From NCBI RefSeq assembly GCF_025398155.2, contig NZ_CP104562.2:2046001-2110000 (forward strand): a stretch of 64,000 bases of DNA. The letters are read 5' to 3'. The position numbers and the translations under genes were made by a program. Below the pieces are notes generated by a model that was not told the origin of the DNA, made no database searches, and saw only the letters and a list, made by a program, of their open reading frames with translations. Position 1 is the first letter of the stretch. Each line of letters opens with the position of its first letter. This DNA is from Roseateles amylovorans (lineage in GTDB: Bacteria > Pseudomonadota > Gammaproteobacteria > Burkholderiales > Burkholderiaceae_C). Below, piece after piece: positions 43,787 to 52,786 of this stretch.

Positions 43787-45116
43787 CAAGGCGCTGACCG
43801 ACTCCGAACTCATCCTGACCCAGCTGCGCGCCGAAGGCTATGAAACCTCCAAGACCTTCGCCGGCGCCGACCTGGTGATCGTCAACACCTGCGGCTTCAT
43901 CGATGACGCCGTCAAGGAAAGCCTGGACACCATCGGCGAAGCCCTGGCCGAGAACGGCAAGGTGATCGTGACCGGTTGCCTGGGCGCGAAGGCCGGCGCC
44001 AGCAGCGACAACCTGGTGCGTGAGATGCACCCCAGCGTGCTCGCCGTCACCGGCCCGCATGCGACCCAGGAGGTGATGGACGCCGTCCACACCCATGTGC
44101 CCAAGCCGCATGACCCGTTCATCGACCTGGTCCCAGAGGCCCGCGGCGTGGCCGGCATCAAGCTCACGCCCAAGCACTACGCCTATCTGAAGATCAGCGA
44201 AGGCTGCAACCATCGCTGCTCCTTCTGCATCATCCCCAGCATGCGCGGTGACTTGGTCTCCCGCCCGATCGGCGATGTGCTGTCGGAAGCCAAGGCCCTG
44301 TTCGAGTCCGGTGTGAAGGAGTTGCTGGTCATCAGCCAGGACACCAGCGCTTACGGCGTGGACGTCAAATACCGCACCGGCTTCTGGGACGGCAAGCCGG
44401 TCAAGACCCGGATGTTCGATCTGGTCGCACAGCTTGGCGAGATCGCCAAGCCCTACGGCGCCTGGGTGCGTCTGCACTACGTCTACCCCTATCCGCATGT
44501 GGACGAGGTCCTGCCGATGATGGCGCAAGGCCTGATCCTGCCCTACCTCGACGTCCCGTTCCAGCACGCCCATCCCGATGTGCTCAAGCGCATGAAGCGC
44601 CCCGCCAACGGCGAGCGGAACCTGGAGCGCATCCAGCGCTGGCGCGAGATCTGTCCCGAGCTGGTGATCCGCTCGACCTTCATCGCCGGCTTCCCCGGCG
44701 AGACCGAAGAAGAATTCCAATACCTGCTCGACTTCATGCGTGAGGCGCAGATCGATCGCGCCGGCTGCTTCGCCTATTCGCCGATCGACGGCGCGCCAGC
44801 CAATGCGCTGGAAGGCGCGCTGCCCGATGACGTCCGCGAAGCCCGCCGCGCGCGCTTCATGGCCGTGGCCGAAGAGGTGTCGATCGCGAAGCTGCAACGC
44901 CGCATCGGCGCGACGATGCAGGTGCTGGTCGACAGCGCACCCGCGCTCGGCCGCAAGGGCGGCGTGGGTCGCTCCTATGCCGACGCGCCCGAGATCGACG
45001 GCACGGTTCGCCTGCTGCCGCCGGAAAAGGCCAGCAAGCAGTTGCGCGTCGGTGAGTTCACTCGCGCGCGCATCGTGGCCGTTGAGGGCCACGACTTGAT
45101 CGCGCTGCCGATCTGA
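43710..45116 (+). CDS. rimO: Ribosomal protein uS12 methylthiotransferase
   Basis: Radical SAM enzyme adding a methylthio group to Asp of ribosomal protein S12. The 468-residue protein has the N-terminal MTTase domain with FVSLGCPKALTDSE (first cluster Cys), VNTCGFIDDAV and VTGCLGA. The radical SAM motif CNHRCSFCIIP, the DTSAYGVD motif and a C-terminal TRAM domain (VGEFTRARIVAVEGHDL) follow. The gene is complete even though its 5' end lies at a recombination hot spot. The ATG codes for MESTTYTPAEASKAAPKIG, an N-terminal extension that seems to vary freely between the copies. Confidence 0.96.
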   Translation: MESTTYTPAEASKAAPKIGFVSLGCPKALTDSELILTQLRAEGYETSKTFAGADLVIVNTCGFIDDAVKESLDTIGEALAENGKVIVTGCLGAKAGASSDNLVREMHPSVLAVTGPHATQEVMDAVHTHVPKPHDPFIDLVPEARGVAGIKLTPKHYAYLKISEGCNHRCSFCIIPSMRGDLVSRPIGDVLSEAKALFESGVKELLVISQDTSAYGVDVKYRTGFWDGKPVKTRMFDLVAQLGEIAKPYGAWVRLHYVYPYPHVDEVLPMMAQGLILPYLDVPFQHAHPDVLKRMKRPANGERNLERIQRWREICPELVIRSTFIAGFPGETEEEFQYLLDFMREAQIDRAGCFAYSPIDGAPANALEGALPDDVREARRARFMAVAEEVSIAKLQRRIGATMQVLVDSAPALGRKGGVGRSYADAPEIDGTVRLLPPEKASKQLRVGEFTRARIVAVEGHDLIALPI

Positions 45117-45125
45117 GCGGAATGC

Positions 45126-46211
45126 TCAACGCGGGGCGGGCTGCCCCACGATCTGGATCAACTGCAGCGTCGGCGTGAAGCGGGACGCGCCTGACTCGAG
45201 CTGGCGGGCAGTGGCTTCGCGCAGCTTGAGGAAGGTGTCGTCGCTGAACGTGTCCCGATCGTCTGCGCCAATGCTTTGCATCAGCGCTTGGCGGTCTGCC
45301 GGGTCCAGCGCCACCAACACGGCCCGGTAGAGGCAGTCTCCATTGAAGGGTGTCGGGACCTTGCGGCCATTGACGACGGCGCAGTAGTGGCCTGTGACGT
45401 CATCCAAACAGAGGGTCACCGGTGGCTTGCCCGAGGCCTTTCCGTTGCTGAACAGAGACGGCGCGAAACCGTCCTGATTCTGGATCTCCAGCCCGCGCCC
45501 TGCGGGCCATCCCTTCAGGTAAGGCAGCACATGCGGCGCAATGTCGCCGCCCAAGCCTCCCCACTGGTGAGGCATGCGGATCTCCCGAGCCGCTTCCAGC
45601 AGCAGCGGATCCAGCGTCCGGCGCGCCGGGGTGGGGCGGGCGGCTGCCGTGGTGCCGGTGCTGGTGCTGCCGGTACTGCTGTCAGCGGTCGCCTGCAGTT
45701 CGCGGTTGACCGCATTGACCCAGCACAGGTAGCGGCTGCGCATGGCGTCGTACGCCGGTGTGCGAACCTTGGCATGGGGGTCGAGCGCCGGAGACGGTGA
45801 CAGCTTGCACACCATGCCCCACAGTTGGTTGCCTTGGCAAAGGCCGTCGCGAATCAGGCGTGCCTCGCCGGGGGAGAGCTGACGCAGGATGTCCGCCAGC
45901 TCCGGCAGGATCGTCGGCATGTGCTGCATCTCGTGGTCGTCCGCCATCTGGTCAGGGTCGACCGAGAGGAACCACCCGAGAAAATCCTGAGTCAGCGCCT
46001 CCATGGCCAGGCGGGGGAGGCTGTCCATGCCCTTGAGCTGCGGATGGGCCAGCAGGGCCGTGTCTATCAACGCCTGGGTGATCGTGCTGACCTTGCGCTC
46101 CAGTCGTTCCAGTTCGCGTTGTTCCTGGTTGTTCAGCCGGATCGTCTGGCCTGACGCACCCAAGTGGACATGGGTGCCTTGGCTGAAGAGACTGGTGATG
46201 GGATTGGGCAT
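45126..46211 (-). CDS. Candidate effector with a circularly permuted OTU-like cysteine protease domain
   Basis: A 361-residue protein, AAGGAG 8 bases before its ATG. It has no signal peptide. The first 190 residues are helical and unrecognised, a Ser/Thr/Ala-rich linker follows, then a C-terminal domain with VTGHYCAVVNGRKVP (His275) and NGDCLYRAVLVALDP (Cys293). DG(D/N)C(L/F)(F/Y)RA is the catalytic Cys motif of OTU deubiquitinases and HY is their His motif. Here the His precedes the Cys, a permuted order. An OTU-like protease would suggest a secreted eukaryote-targeting effector or polymorphic toxin. This rests on motifs only. Confidence 0.6.
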   Translation of the reverse strand: MPNPITSLFSQGTHVHLGASGQTIRLNNQEQRELERLERKVSTITQALIDTALLAHPQLKGMDSLPRLAMEALTQDFLGWFLSVDPDQMADDHEMQHMPTILPELADILRQLSPGEARLIRDGLCQGNQLWGMVCKLSPSPALDPHAKVRTPAYDAMRSRYLCWVNAVNRELQATADSSTGSTSTGTTAAARPTPARRTLDPLLLEAAREIRMPHQWGGLGGDIAPHVLPYLKGWPAGRGLEIQNQDGFAPSLFSNGKASGKPPVTLCLDDVTGHYCAVVNGRKVPTPFNGDCLYRAVLVALDPADRQALMQSIGADDRDTFSDDTFLKLREATARQLESGASRFTPTLQLIQIVGQPAPR

Positions 46212-46446
46212 GAGCGGTGCTCCTTCATGTGTCGCTGGCGACGGTCACGCTCAGTGGGTGTCGGACGAAAATCATTCAACCGACAACCTCGGCCAGCAAT
46301 TGAACCTGTCCGATTCGACGGTGCGCAAACGCGCCCGACGGAGGCGGCGTGCGGATCGCTCGCGCCGGTGCCGGCTCGCTGCGCTGCGTTAACCTGAGCC
46401 TCCGAGAGCGCACGGTTCTCTTGGCATCGATCCTCAGGAGCATTTT

Positions 46447-47643
46447 TTGAGCAAGCGCGGCAAGTCCACCGAACAAATCCACCACGCCTACCAACCTCCT
46501 GCGGGATGGGACGCGGTGCCGGTTCCCACCTATAAGGCCTCCACCGTGCTGTTTCCGGACACGGCGGCCTTGCACCGTCCCCGTTCGGGTGACGCCTTCG
46601 CCTACCGCTACGGCTTGCAGGGCACACCCAGCAGCCTGACCCTGGCGGCCCGTATGGCGACGTTGGAGCAGGCTCGGCATTGCGTCCTGGTGCCCAGCGG
46701 CCTGGCCGCCGTGACGCTGACCAGCCTAGCCCTGCTCAAGCCGGGGGACGAAGTGCTGCTGCCCGACAACGTCTATGGACAGAACCGGCATGTGACCGTG
46801 CGGTTGCTCGCCCGCCTGGGCATCCATCACCGCTTCTACGACCCACTGGATGCCGCCGCCTTCAGCGCCTTGATGACCGAAAAGACCCGGCTGGTCTGGC
46901 TGGAAGCGGCTGGCTCCATCACCATGGAGTTTCCCGATGTGCTCGGCCTGCTGCACGCCTGCAAGGCCCGTGGCGTGACCACCGCGATGGACAACACCTG
47001 GGGCGCCGGCATGGCTTTCAATGCCTTCGAGCTGGCGCCCGGATTGGGCGTGGACCTGTCCATGCAGGCGCTCACCAAGTTCGCCTCCGGTGGTGCCGAT
47101 GTGCTGATGGGGGCGGTCTGCACGCAGGATGCGGGTCTGCATCGCCGCCTGGACGAGATGATCGAATTCCTCGGCTACGGCGTCGGCGCGAACGATGTGG
47201 AGTTGGTGCTTCGCGGCCTGCCCAGCCTGCCGTTGCGCTACCGGGCCCAGGAAGCGTCGACGCTGACGCTGGCCCGCTGGATGCAGCAGCAGCCCGCTGT
47301 CGCGCGGGTGCTGCATCCGGCGCTGCCGGGGTCGCCGGGGCATGCGTACTGGGAGGCGGTGAGCGAAGCGGGGTCTGGCTGCCTGTTCTCGGCGGTGTTC
47401 AAGCCTGCTTATTCGGCGGCCGAGGTGGATGCCTTTGTGGACGCGCTGCAGTGCTTTGGCATCGGCTATTCATGGGCCGGGCCGATGAGTTTGGCGGTGC
47501 CGTACGACCTCACGCACAGCCGCTCGCTGCCGCTGCCCTGGACGCCGGAGGAGGGTGGCACGCTGGTACGTTTCGCCATCGGCCTGGAAGATGTGGAGGA
47601 CCTGCGCGCCGATCTGGCGCAGGCCCTGGCCCGATTGGGCTGA
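46447..47643 (+). CDS. metC: Cystathionine beta-lyase
   Basis: PLP enzyme cleaving cystathionine to homocysteine in methionine synthesis, 398 residues. Start is TTG 46447 with AGGAG 6 bases upstream. Motifs: YRYGLQGTPSSLTLAARMA, VLVPSGLAAVTLTSLALLKP, WLEAAGSITMEFPDV, AMDNTWGAGMAF and the PLP-Lys site SMQALTKFASGGADVLMG. The C-terminal SWAGPMSLAVPYDL and VRFAIGLEDVEDLRADL match MetC rather than MetB. The 235-base gap to the divergent effector candidate shows no clear regulatory motif. Confidence 0.93.
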   Translation: MSKRGKSTEQIHHAYQPPAGWDAVPVPTYKASTVLFPDTAALHRPRSGDAFAYRYGLQGTPSSLTLAARMATLEQARHCVLVPSGLAAVTLTSLALLKPGDEVLLPDNVYGQNRHVTVRLLARLGIHHRFYDPLDAAAFSALMTEKTRLVWLEAAGSITMEFPDVLGLLHACKARGVTTAMDNTWGAGMAFNAFELAPGLGVDLSMQALTKFASGGADVLMGAVCTQDAGLHRRLDEMIEFLGYGVGANDVELVLRGLPSLPLRYRAQEASTLTLARWMQQQPAVARVLHPALPGSPGHAYWEAVSEAGSGCLFSAVFKPAYSAAEVDAFVDALQCFGIGYSWAGPMSLAVPYDLTHSRSLPLPWTPEEGGTLVRFAIGLEDVEDLRADLAQALARLG

Positions 47644-47645
47644 TC

Positions 47646-48116
47646 TCAGTCCTTGGAGGCGGACGGGCCGCTGACCTTGTGCCGCATCAGTCGGCCCTTT
47701 TCGCGTTCCCAGTCGCGCTTTTTCTCGGTCTCGCGCTTGTCGTGCTGGGCCTTGCCCTTGGCCAGCGCGATCTGGGCCTTCACCCGACCGTTCTTGTAGT
47801 GCAGGTCCAACGGGATGAGGGTGAAGCCGCGCTGTTCCACCTTGCCGATGAGGCGACGGATGTCGGCCCGGCTCATCAGCAGCTTCTTGGTGCGGTCGGC
47901 CTGCGGATGCACATGGGTCGAGGCGGTGCGCAGCGGATTGATCCGGCAGCCGATCAGGAAGAGCTCGCCCTCGCGGATCACCACATAGCCGTCCGGCAAC
48001 TGCACCTGTCCCGCACGGATGGCCTTGACCTCCCAGCCCTCGAGCACGAGGCCGGCTTCATATTGTTCTTCGATGTGGTATTCGAATCGGGCGCGACGGT
48101 TTTCAGCGATGGACAT
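47646..48116 (-). CDS. smpB: SsrA-binding protein
   Basis: Partner of tmRNA in trans-translation rescue of stalled ribosomes. Starting at MSIAENRRARFEYHIEEQYE (ATG 48116) it has 156 residues, the family's usual length. A frame extending to 48197 is spurious. Motifs: AGLVLEGWEVKAIRAGQVQL, GELFLIGCRINPL, RTKKLLMSRADIRRLIGKV, and the basic tail KRETEKKRDWEREKGRLMR. It is convergent with metC (2-base gap) and divergent from ratA, the standard arrangement in beta-proteobacteria. Confidence 0.96.
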   Translation of the reverse strand: MSIAENRRARFEYHIEEQYEAGLVLEGWEVKAIRAGQVQLPDGYVVIREGELFLIGCRINPLRTASTHVHPQADRTKKLLMSRADIRRLIGKVEQRGFTLIPLDLHYKNGRVKAQIALAKGKAQHDKRETEKKRDWEREKGRLMRHKVSGPSASKD

Positions 48117-48392
48117 GCGGGTGTGCGCGGTATGCCGCGGTAGGGCGACCTGTAGGACGCGGTTCGAAAGCGAATCGCAGACGGTGCCCAACGGCAACGG
48201 ATGCGACAGGGAGCGAGGCGAACGGGAACGATGCGAACAGGACGAGTGCGAACAGGATGAGGGAAACCGGCTCGGAAGGACCTGATTCTGCCTGGGTGCG
48301 CAAGCACCCGATTCACGGTGTCCGCCAACGGCCCGGTTGAAACAAGTGGGGGCGAAGCGCCCTCATACAATCCCGCCATTCTAAGAAGCACC

Positions 48393-48857
48393 ATGAAGCA
48401 AGTTCGGAAGACAGTCCTCCTCTGGTATTCGCCGCGAGAGATCTACGACCTGGTCACCGGCGTCGAGCGATATCCGGAGTTCCTGCCGTGGTGCGCCGCG
48501 GCGGAGGTCCTGGAGCGCCACGACGACGGCATGACCGCCCGCCTGTCGCTCGCCTACGCCGGCCTGCGCCACGCCTTCACCACCCGCAATACCCATGAGC
48601 TCAACCAACGCGTTCGCATGCAGTTGGTCGACGGGCCGTTCTCGTTGCTGGACGGGGACTGGCAATTCCTGCCGCTCCACAAGCCCGGCGCCCCGACTGA
48701 TGGCGAACCGCAGGCCTGCAAGATCGAATTCGAACTGCGCTATGCGTTTTCCAGCTTTGCGCTGGAGGCGGTGGTCAGTCCGGTGTTCGATCGCATTGCC
48801 AACACGTTTGTCGACAGCTTCGTGAAGCGCGCGGAGCAGGTCTATGGCCCTCGCTGA
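48393..48857 (+). CDS. ratA: RatA/Coq10-family START-domain protein
   Basis: A 154-residue START-like protein beginning MKQVRKTVLLWYSPREIYDL at ATG 48393. A frame from 48318 is less likely. The core has VERYPEFLPWCAAAEVLERH, FTTRNTHE and SPVFDRIANTFVDSFVKRAE. E. coli RatA was reported to block ribosome-subunit joining, while Coq10 homologues bind ubiquinone, so the name does not fix the role. A cataca -10-like element lies about 30 bases before the ATG. It overlaps rnfH by 14 bases. Confidence 0.92.
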   Translation: MKQVRKTVLLWYSPREIYDLVTGVERYPEFLPWCAAAEVLERHDDGMTARLSLAYAGLRHAFTTRNTHELNQRVRMQLVDGPFSLLDGDWQFLPLHKPGAPTDGEPQACKIEFELRYAFSSFALEAVVSPVFDRIANTFVDSFVKRAEQVYGPR

Positions 48858-49233
48858 GCCGGTCGACGTCAGGGTCGAAGGCACCGCCATCGCTGAGGCG
48901 CCGGCCATCACAGACCCCGGCGATCTGCAGATCGAGCTCTGCTGGAGTCCCGTGCGCGGTGAGTTGCGTCAGCAGTCGCTGACCGTGACGCCCGGCTGCA
49001 CCCTGGCTCAGCTGTTGTCGGCCTGCGGATGGTTCGAGCCCGAGGCGATCAGCCGTCTCAAGGTCGGCATCTGGGGGCGCCTGCAGCCGCTGGACACGGT
49101 GCTTCGGCAGGCTGATCGGGTGGAGGTCTATCGCGCCTTGACGGTCGACCCGAAGGAAGCGCGGCGCCAGCGCTACAAGGCGACGGGCACGCGCATCGTC
49201 ACCCGGCATCGGCCATTGGGGCGCAAGGCCTGA
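48844..49233 (+). CDS. rnfH: RnfH-family ubiquitin-like protein
   Basis: A 129-residue protein of the RnfH/UPF0125 family, usually partnered with ratA. A beta-grasp pattern is visible: LQIELCWSPVRGELRQQSLT, ACGWFEPEAISRLKVGIWGR, DRVEVYRALTVDPKEARRQR. The N-terminal 28 residues precede the normal family start and could be a spurious extension, but an alternative start would lose the 14-base overlap with ratA. The molecular role is unproven. Its position next to ratA is conserved. Confidence 0.9.
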   Translation: MALAEPVDVRVEGTAIAEAPAITDPGDLQIELCWSPVRGELRQQSLTVTPGCTLAQLLSACGWFEPEAISRLKVGIWGRLQPLDTVLRQADRVEVYRALTVDPKEARRQRYKATGTRIVTRHRPLGRKA

Positions 49234-49245
49234 GCGCCGGGTAAA

Positions 49246-49268
49246 CGCCAAGCCTCAGCGGCTTGGCG
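49246..49268. terminator. Bidirectional terminator-like hairpin between rnfH and the DUF4124 gene
   Basis: Perfect 9-bp stem cgccaagcc / ggcttggcg with a tcagc loop. It lies in the 41-base gap between two convergent genes. T-runs are weak on both sides. Confidence 0.6.
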
Positions 49269-49274
49269 AGACGC

Positions 49275-49766
49275 TTACTTGCAGGACGCGGCGATCACCG
49301 CCTGCATCTGCTTGGTCTGTTCCTGGCGCGCGGCGTCATCCACGACCTTGGATTCACCCTTGTCATCCGTCTGGCGCATGCGAACGCCGGACTCAAGCAT
49401 GCGCATGCGGTTCTGGGCCACGCGGCAGTTCTCCGCATCGGTCTCCTTGCGCACCTTGTCTTCAGCCGCCTTGCGTTCCTGTTCCACCTTGTCACGCGAG
49501 GACGCATCGCTGGCCGGCCGGCCGGGCGCCGAGGCGCCGGTGGCGGCGGCTGTCGTCCCGGGCGTGGCCGGGCTCATCGCACGCACCGCATTGGGCGAGG
49601 GGCGTTGCAGGATGTCCTTTTCCGCCACGGCGCCGGGAGGCGGGCGATCGCTGTACTGGACGCGCCCTTGGGCGTCGCGCCATTTCCATTGGGCCTGGAC
49701 GGACGGGGCCAGTGCCAGCAGCAGGACGCTGCACAGCAGGCTCAGGGGAAGTCGCAAAGAGGTCAT
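49275..49766 (-). CDS. DUF4124-domain periplasmic protein
   Basis: A 163-residue exported protein from ATG 49766. The signal peptide LSLLCSVLLLALAPSVQAQ is followed directly by the DUF4124 motif WKWRDAQGRVQYSDRPPPGA. A Pro/Ala/Thr-rich linker, a charged helix (VEQERKAAEDKVRKETDAEN) and a C-terminal Cys pair (DAENCRVAQNRM, AVIAASCK) complete it. DUF4124 proteins are common next to guaB in Burkholderiales. Their function is unknown. Confidence 0.88.
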   Translation of the reverse strand: MTSLRLPLSLLCSVLLLALAPSVQAQWKWRDAQGRVQYSDRPPPGAVAEKDILQRPSPNAVRAMSPATPGTTAAATGASAPGRPASDASSRDKVEQERKAAEDKVRKETDAENCRVAQNRMRMLESGVRMRQTDDKGESKVVDDAARQEQTKQMQAVIAASCK

Positions 49767-49854
49767 GGCGGGAGGCTTCGGGAAGCTTCTGGAAGTGCAA
49801 GTCAACTTCACAGGCTAACGGATCCCGTAGAAATGACTGCAAAAAGTTGTTGGC

Positions 49855-49884
49855 GAGAAGTGTAGCGCCGCACTTCTCTATAAT
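49855..49884 (+). promoter_or_regulatory. guaB promoter with inverted repeat against the -10 box
   Basis: tataat at 49879-49884 lies 27 bases before the guaB ATG. An 8-bp inverted repeat gagaagtg / cacttctc with an 8-base centre (49855-49878) abuts it, covering the usual -35 and spacer. No good -35 hexamer exists, so this site may bind an activator or a repressor of purine genes. Confidence 0.65.
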
Positions 49885-49910
49885 GCGCCTTTGCGTCTGG
49901 AGCTTCCCAC

Positions 49911-51383
49911 ATGCGCCTACTCGGAAAAGCGCTCACCTTCGACGATGTGTTGCTGGTGCCGGCGTTCTCCCAGGTGTTGCCGCGCGACACCAGCCTTGCC
50001 ACTCAATTCACGCGTGGCATTCGCCTGAACCTTCCCCTTGTGTCCGCCGCCATGGACACCGTCACCGAGGCACGACTGGCAATTGCCATCGCCCAGGAAG
50101 GCGGCATCGGCATCGTCCACAAGAACCTGACGCCTCAGCAGCAGGCCGCCGAAGTGGCCCGCGTCAAGCGTTACGAGTCCGGCGTTCTCCGCGACCCCAT
50201 CACCATCACACCGGACACCACCGTTCGCCAGGTCAAGGCCTTGAGCGAACACCACGGTATCTCCGGCTTCCCGGTGCTGCAGGGCGCGAAGGTGGTCGGC
50301 ATCGTGTCCGGGCGGGATCTGCGTTTCGAAACCCGCATGGATGTGCCGGTCAGCGAAATCATGACTCCGGCCGAGCGCCTGATCACCGTCAAGGAAGGCG
50401 CCTCGATCGACGAGGGCAAGGCGCTGATGCACAAGCACAAGCTGGAGCGGGTGCTGGTCGTCAACGAGGCCTTCGAACTGCGCGGCCTGATGACCGTCAA
50501 GGACATCACCAAGCAGACCAACTTCCCCAATGCCGCCCGCGACAAGCAGGGCAAGCTGCGCGTCGGCGCCGCCGTCGGCGTGGGTGAGGGCACCGAGGAG
50601 CGGGTGGAACTGCTGGTTCGCGCCGGCGTGGACGCCATCGTGGTCGACACCGCGCATGGCCACAGCTCGGGCGTGATCGAGCGGGTGCGCTGGGTCAAGA
50701 CCAACTATCCGGACGTTCAGGTCATCGGCGGCAACATCGCCACCGGCGCCGCTGCGCTGGCGCTGGTCGAGGCCGGGGCGGATGCGGTGAAGGTCGGCAT
50801 CGGCCCGGGCTCCATCTGCACCACCCGCATCGTGGCCGGCGTGGGCGTGCCCCAGATCACCGCCATCGACTATGTCGCCACTGCGCTGAAGGGCACCGGC
50901 GTGCCGCTGATCGCGGACGGCGGCATCCGCTACTCGGGCGACATCGCCAAGGCCGTCGCCGCAGGCGCCAGCACGGTGATGATGGGCGGCATGTTCGCCG
51001 GCACCGAGGAAGCACCGGGCGAGGTCATCCTCTACCAGGGCCGCAGCTACAAGAGCTACCGCGGCATGGGCTCGATCGGCGCGATGAAGGCCGGTTCCGC
51101 CGACCGCTACTTCCAGGAAAACGACGAGACCACCAACCCCAATGCGGACAAGCTGGTGCCGGAAGGCATCGAAGGCCGTGTCCCGTACAAGGGGTCGATG
51201 ATCGCGATCGTCTACCAGATGGCCGGTGGCCTGCGCGCGTCGATGGGCTACTGCGGTTGCGGCAGCATCGCCGACATGCACGACCGGGCTGAATTCGTCG
51301 AGATCACCTCCGCCGGGATCCGCGAAAGCCATGTGCACGACGTGCAGATCACCAAGGAAGCGCCCAACTACCGCCTGGAGTGA
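49911..51383 (+). CDS. guaB: Inosine-5'-monophosphate dehydrogenase
   Basis: Oxidises IMP to XMP with NAD+, first committed step to GMP. The 490-residue protein has LTFDDVLLVPAFSQVLPRD at the N-terminus, then a pair of CBS domains (about residues 95-205). The catalytic loop GSICTTRIVAGVGVPQ holds the nucleophilic Cys. IADGGIRYSGDIAKA, the mobile flap GMGSIGAMK and the C-terminal MHDRAEFVEITSAGIRESHV follow. guaA lies 1.4 kb downstream, with an MFS gene between, overlapping guaB by 4 bases. Confidence 0.97.
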   Translation: MRLLGKALTFDDVLLVPAFSQVLPRDTSLATQFTRGIRLNLPLVSAAMDTVTEARLAIAIAQEGGIGIVHKNLTPQQQAAEVARVKRYESGVLRDPITITPDTTVRQVKALSEHHGISGFPVLQGAKVVGIVSGRDLRFETRMDVPVSEIMTPAERLITVKEGASIDEGKALMHKHKLERVLVVNEAFELRGLMTVKDITKQTNFPNAARDKQGKLRVGAAVGVGEGTEERVELLVRAGVDAIVVDTAHGHSSGVIERVRWVKTNYPDVQVIGGNIATGAAALALVEAGADAVKVGIGPGSICTTRIVAGVGVPQITAIDYVATALKGTGVPLIADGGIRYSGDIAKAVAAGASTVMMGGMFAGTEEAPGEVILYQGRSYKSYRGMGSIGAMKAGSADRYFQENDETTNPNADKLVPEGIEGRVPYKGSMIAIVYQMAGGLRASMGYCGCGSIADMHDRAEFVEITSAGIRESHVHDVQITKEAPNYRLE

Positions 51384-52684
51384 GTCACTTGACCGACTCG
51401 GCATCCACCGATGTCGATGGCGGCCTGCGGGCCGCCATCCCCCCCGCAACACATGGCGGCCGCAAGGCCGCCATGTCGTTCATCCTGATCGCGGTGCTGA
51501 TCGACATGGTGTCGATCGGCCTGATCATTCCCGTGCTGCCGCCCTTGGTCGGCACCTTCACGCAGACCGAAACCCAGCATGCGCTGGCGCAACTGGCGGT
51601 GGCCTTTGCCTTCGGTCTGGCCAATTTCTTCGGCGCGCCCATCCTGGGCGGGCTGTCTGACCGGTTCGGCCGCCGCAAGGTGATGCTGATCGGTTTCAGC
51701 GGACTGGCTCTGAGCTTCTTCGTCACCGCCATGGCGAACGCGCTGTGGATGCTGGTGGTGGTCCGTCTGTTCTCCGGCGCGATGCAGGCCAACGCCGCTG
51801 TCGCCAACGCCTATGTGGCGGACATCACCCCGCCCGCCGATCGCGCCAAGCGTTTCGGTCTGCTGGGCGCGGCCTTCGGTGTGGGCTTCATCCTGGGCCC
51901 GGTGATGGGTGGGCTGCTGGGCAGCATCGACCTGCATCTGCCGTTCTATGTCGCGGGCGTGCTGGCCTTGCTGAACTGGTGCTACGGCTTTTTCGTGCTA
52001 CCCGAATCCCTGGCGCCGGAGCATCGCCGTCCGTTTGAATGGCGCAAGGCCAATCCGCTCAAGTCGCTGGCGCGGGTGCGCGACCTGCGCGGCGTCGGTG
52101 CGCTGATCTATGTGGTTGCCTGTTCCGGTCTGGCGCAGTTGATCATCCACACCAGCTGGGTGCTCTACAACCAGCACAAGTTTGGCTGGGGTCCGCGTGA
52201 GAACGGGCTGTCCCTCTTTGCGGTCGGCCTGATGGCGGTGGTGGTGCAGGGCGGGCTGCTGCAGCCCTTGCTGCGCTGGCTGGGGCCGCGCCGTCTGGTG
52301 CTGATCGGCCTGTCCTCCTCGGTGATGACCAACCTGGTCTGGGGTCTCGCGACCGAAGGCTGGATGATGGTGGCCATCATCTTCTTGAACGTGGTGGGCT
52401 TTGCCGCGCCGACGGCCATGCAGAGCCTGATCTCCAATGCGGCCGATGCGCGCAACCAAGGCGAGACCATGGGCGCGGTGGCCTCGATCAACAGCCTGAT
52501 GGCGGTGCTGTCGCCGATCCTGGGCCTGGGCCTGATGGCGCTGGTGGCCGAACTTCCCAAGACCGACTGGCGCCTGGGCGCACCGTTCTATCTGTGTGCG
52601 GTGCTGCAGGTGGTGTCGCTGGGCTTTGCCTGGCGCCATTTCCATGAATCGCCGCCGGCGGAGGCTGCCGCGGCGAAGGCCTGA
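51380..52684 (+). CDS. MFS exporter, TetA-like (12 TM)
   Basis: Inner-membrane drug/H+ antiporter-type transporter of 434 residues. GTG 51380 overlaps the guaB stop as GTGA. About twelve hydrophobic helices, with the family loop GGLSDRFGRRKVMLIGFSGL after TM2 and AFGVGFILGPVMGGLLG near TM5, are those of the TCR/TetA group. The N-terminal 30 residues are polar. The site between guaB and guaA suggests export of purine-related compounds or coordinated expression, but the substrate cannot be read from sequence. guaA starts 102 bases after its stop. Confidence 0.88.
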   Translation: MSHLTDSASTDVDGGLRAAIPPATHGGRKAAMSFILIAVLIDMVSIGLIIPVLPPLVGTFTQTETQHALAQLAVAFAFGLANFFGAPILGGLSDRFGRRKVMLIGFSGLALSFFVTAMANALWMLVVVRLFSGAMQANAAVANAYVADITPPADRAKRFGLLGAAFGVGFILGPVMGGLLGSIDLHLPFYVAGVLALLNWCYGFFVLPESLAPEHRRPFEWRKANPLKSLARVRDLRGVGALIYVVACSGLAQLIIHTSWVLYNQHKFGWGPRENGLSLFAVGLMAVVVQGGLLQPLLRWLGPRRLVLIGLSSSVMTNLVWGLATEGWMMVAIIFLNVVGFAAPTAMQSLISNAADARNQGETMGAVASINSLMAVLSPILGLGLMALVAELPKTDWRLGAPFYLCAVLQVVSLGFAWRHFHESPPAEAAAAKA

Positions 52685-52786
52685 TCGCCAGACGCTTCCT
52701 GATCGTTTCCGATGGCCCCGTGCCTGTCCTCGTTGGCCGGCACCGGCCCGTTTTTCGCACCGATTCCGACTCTCAAGACGCTGACC

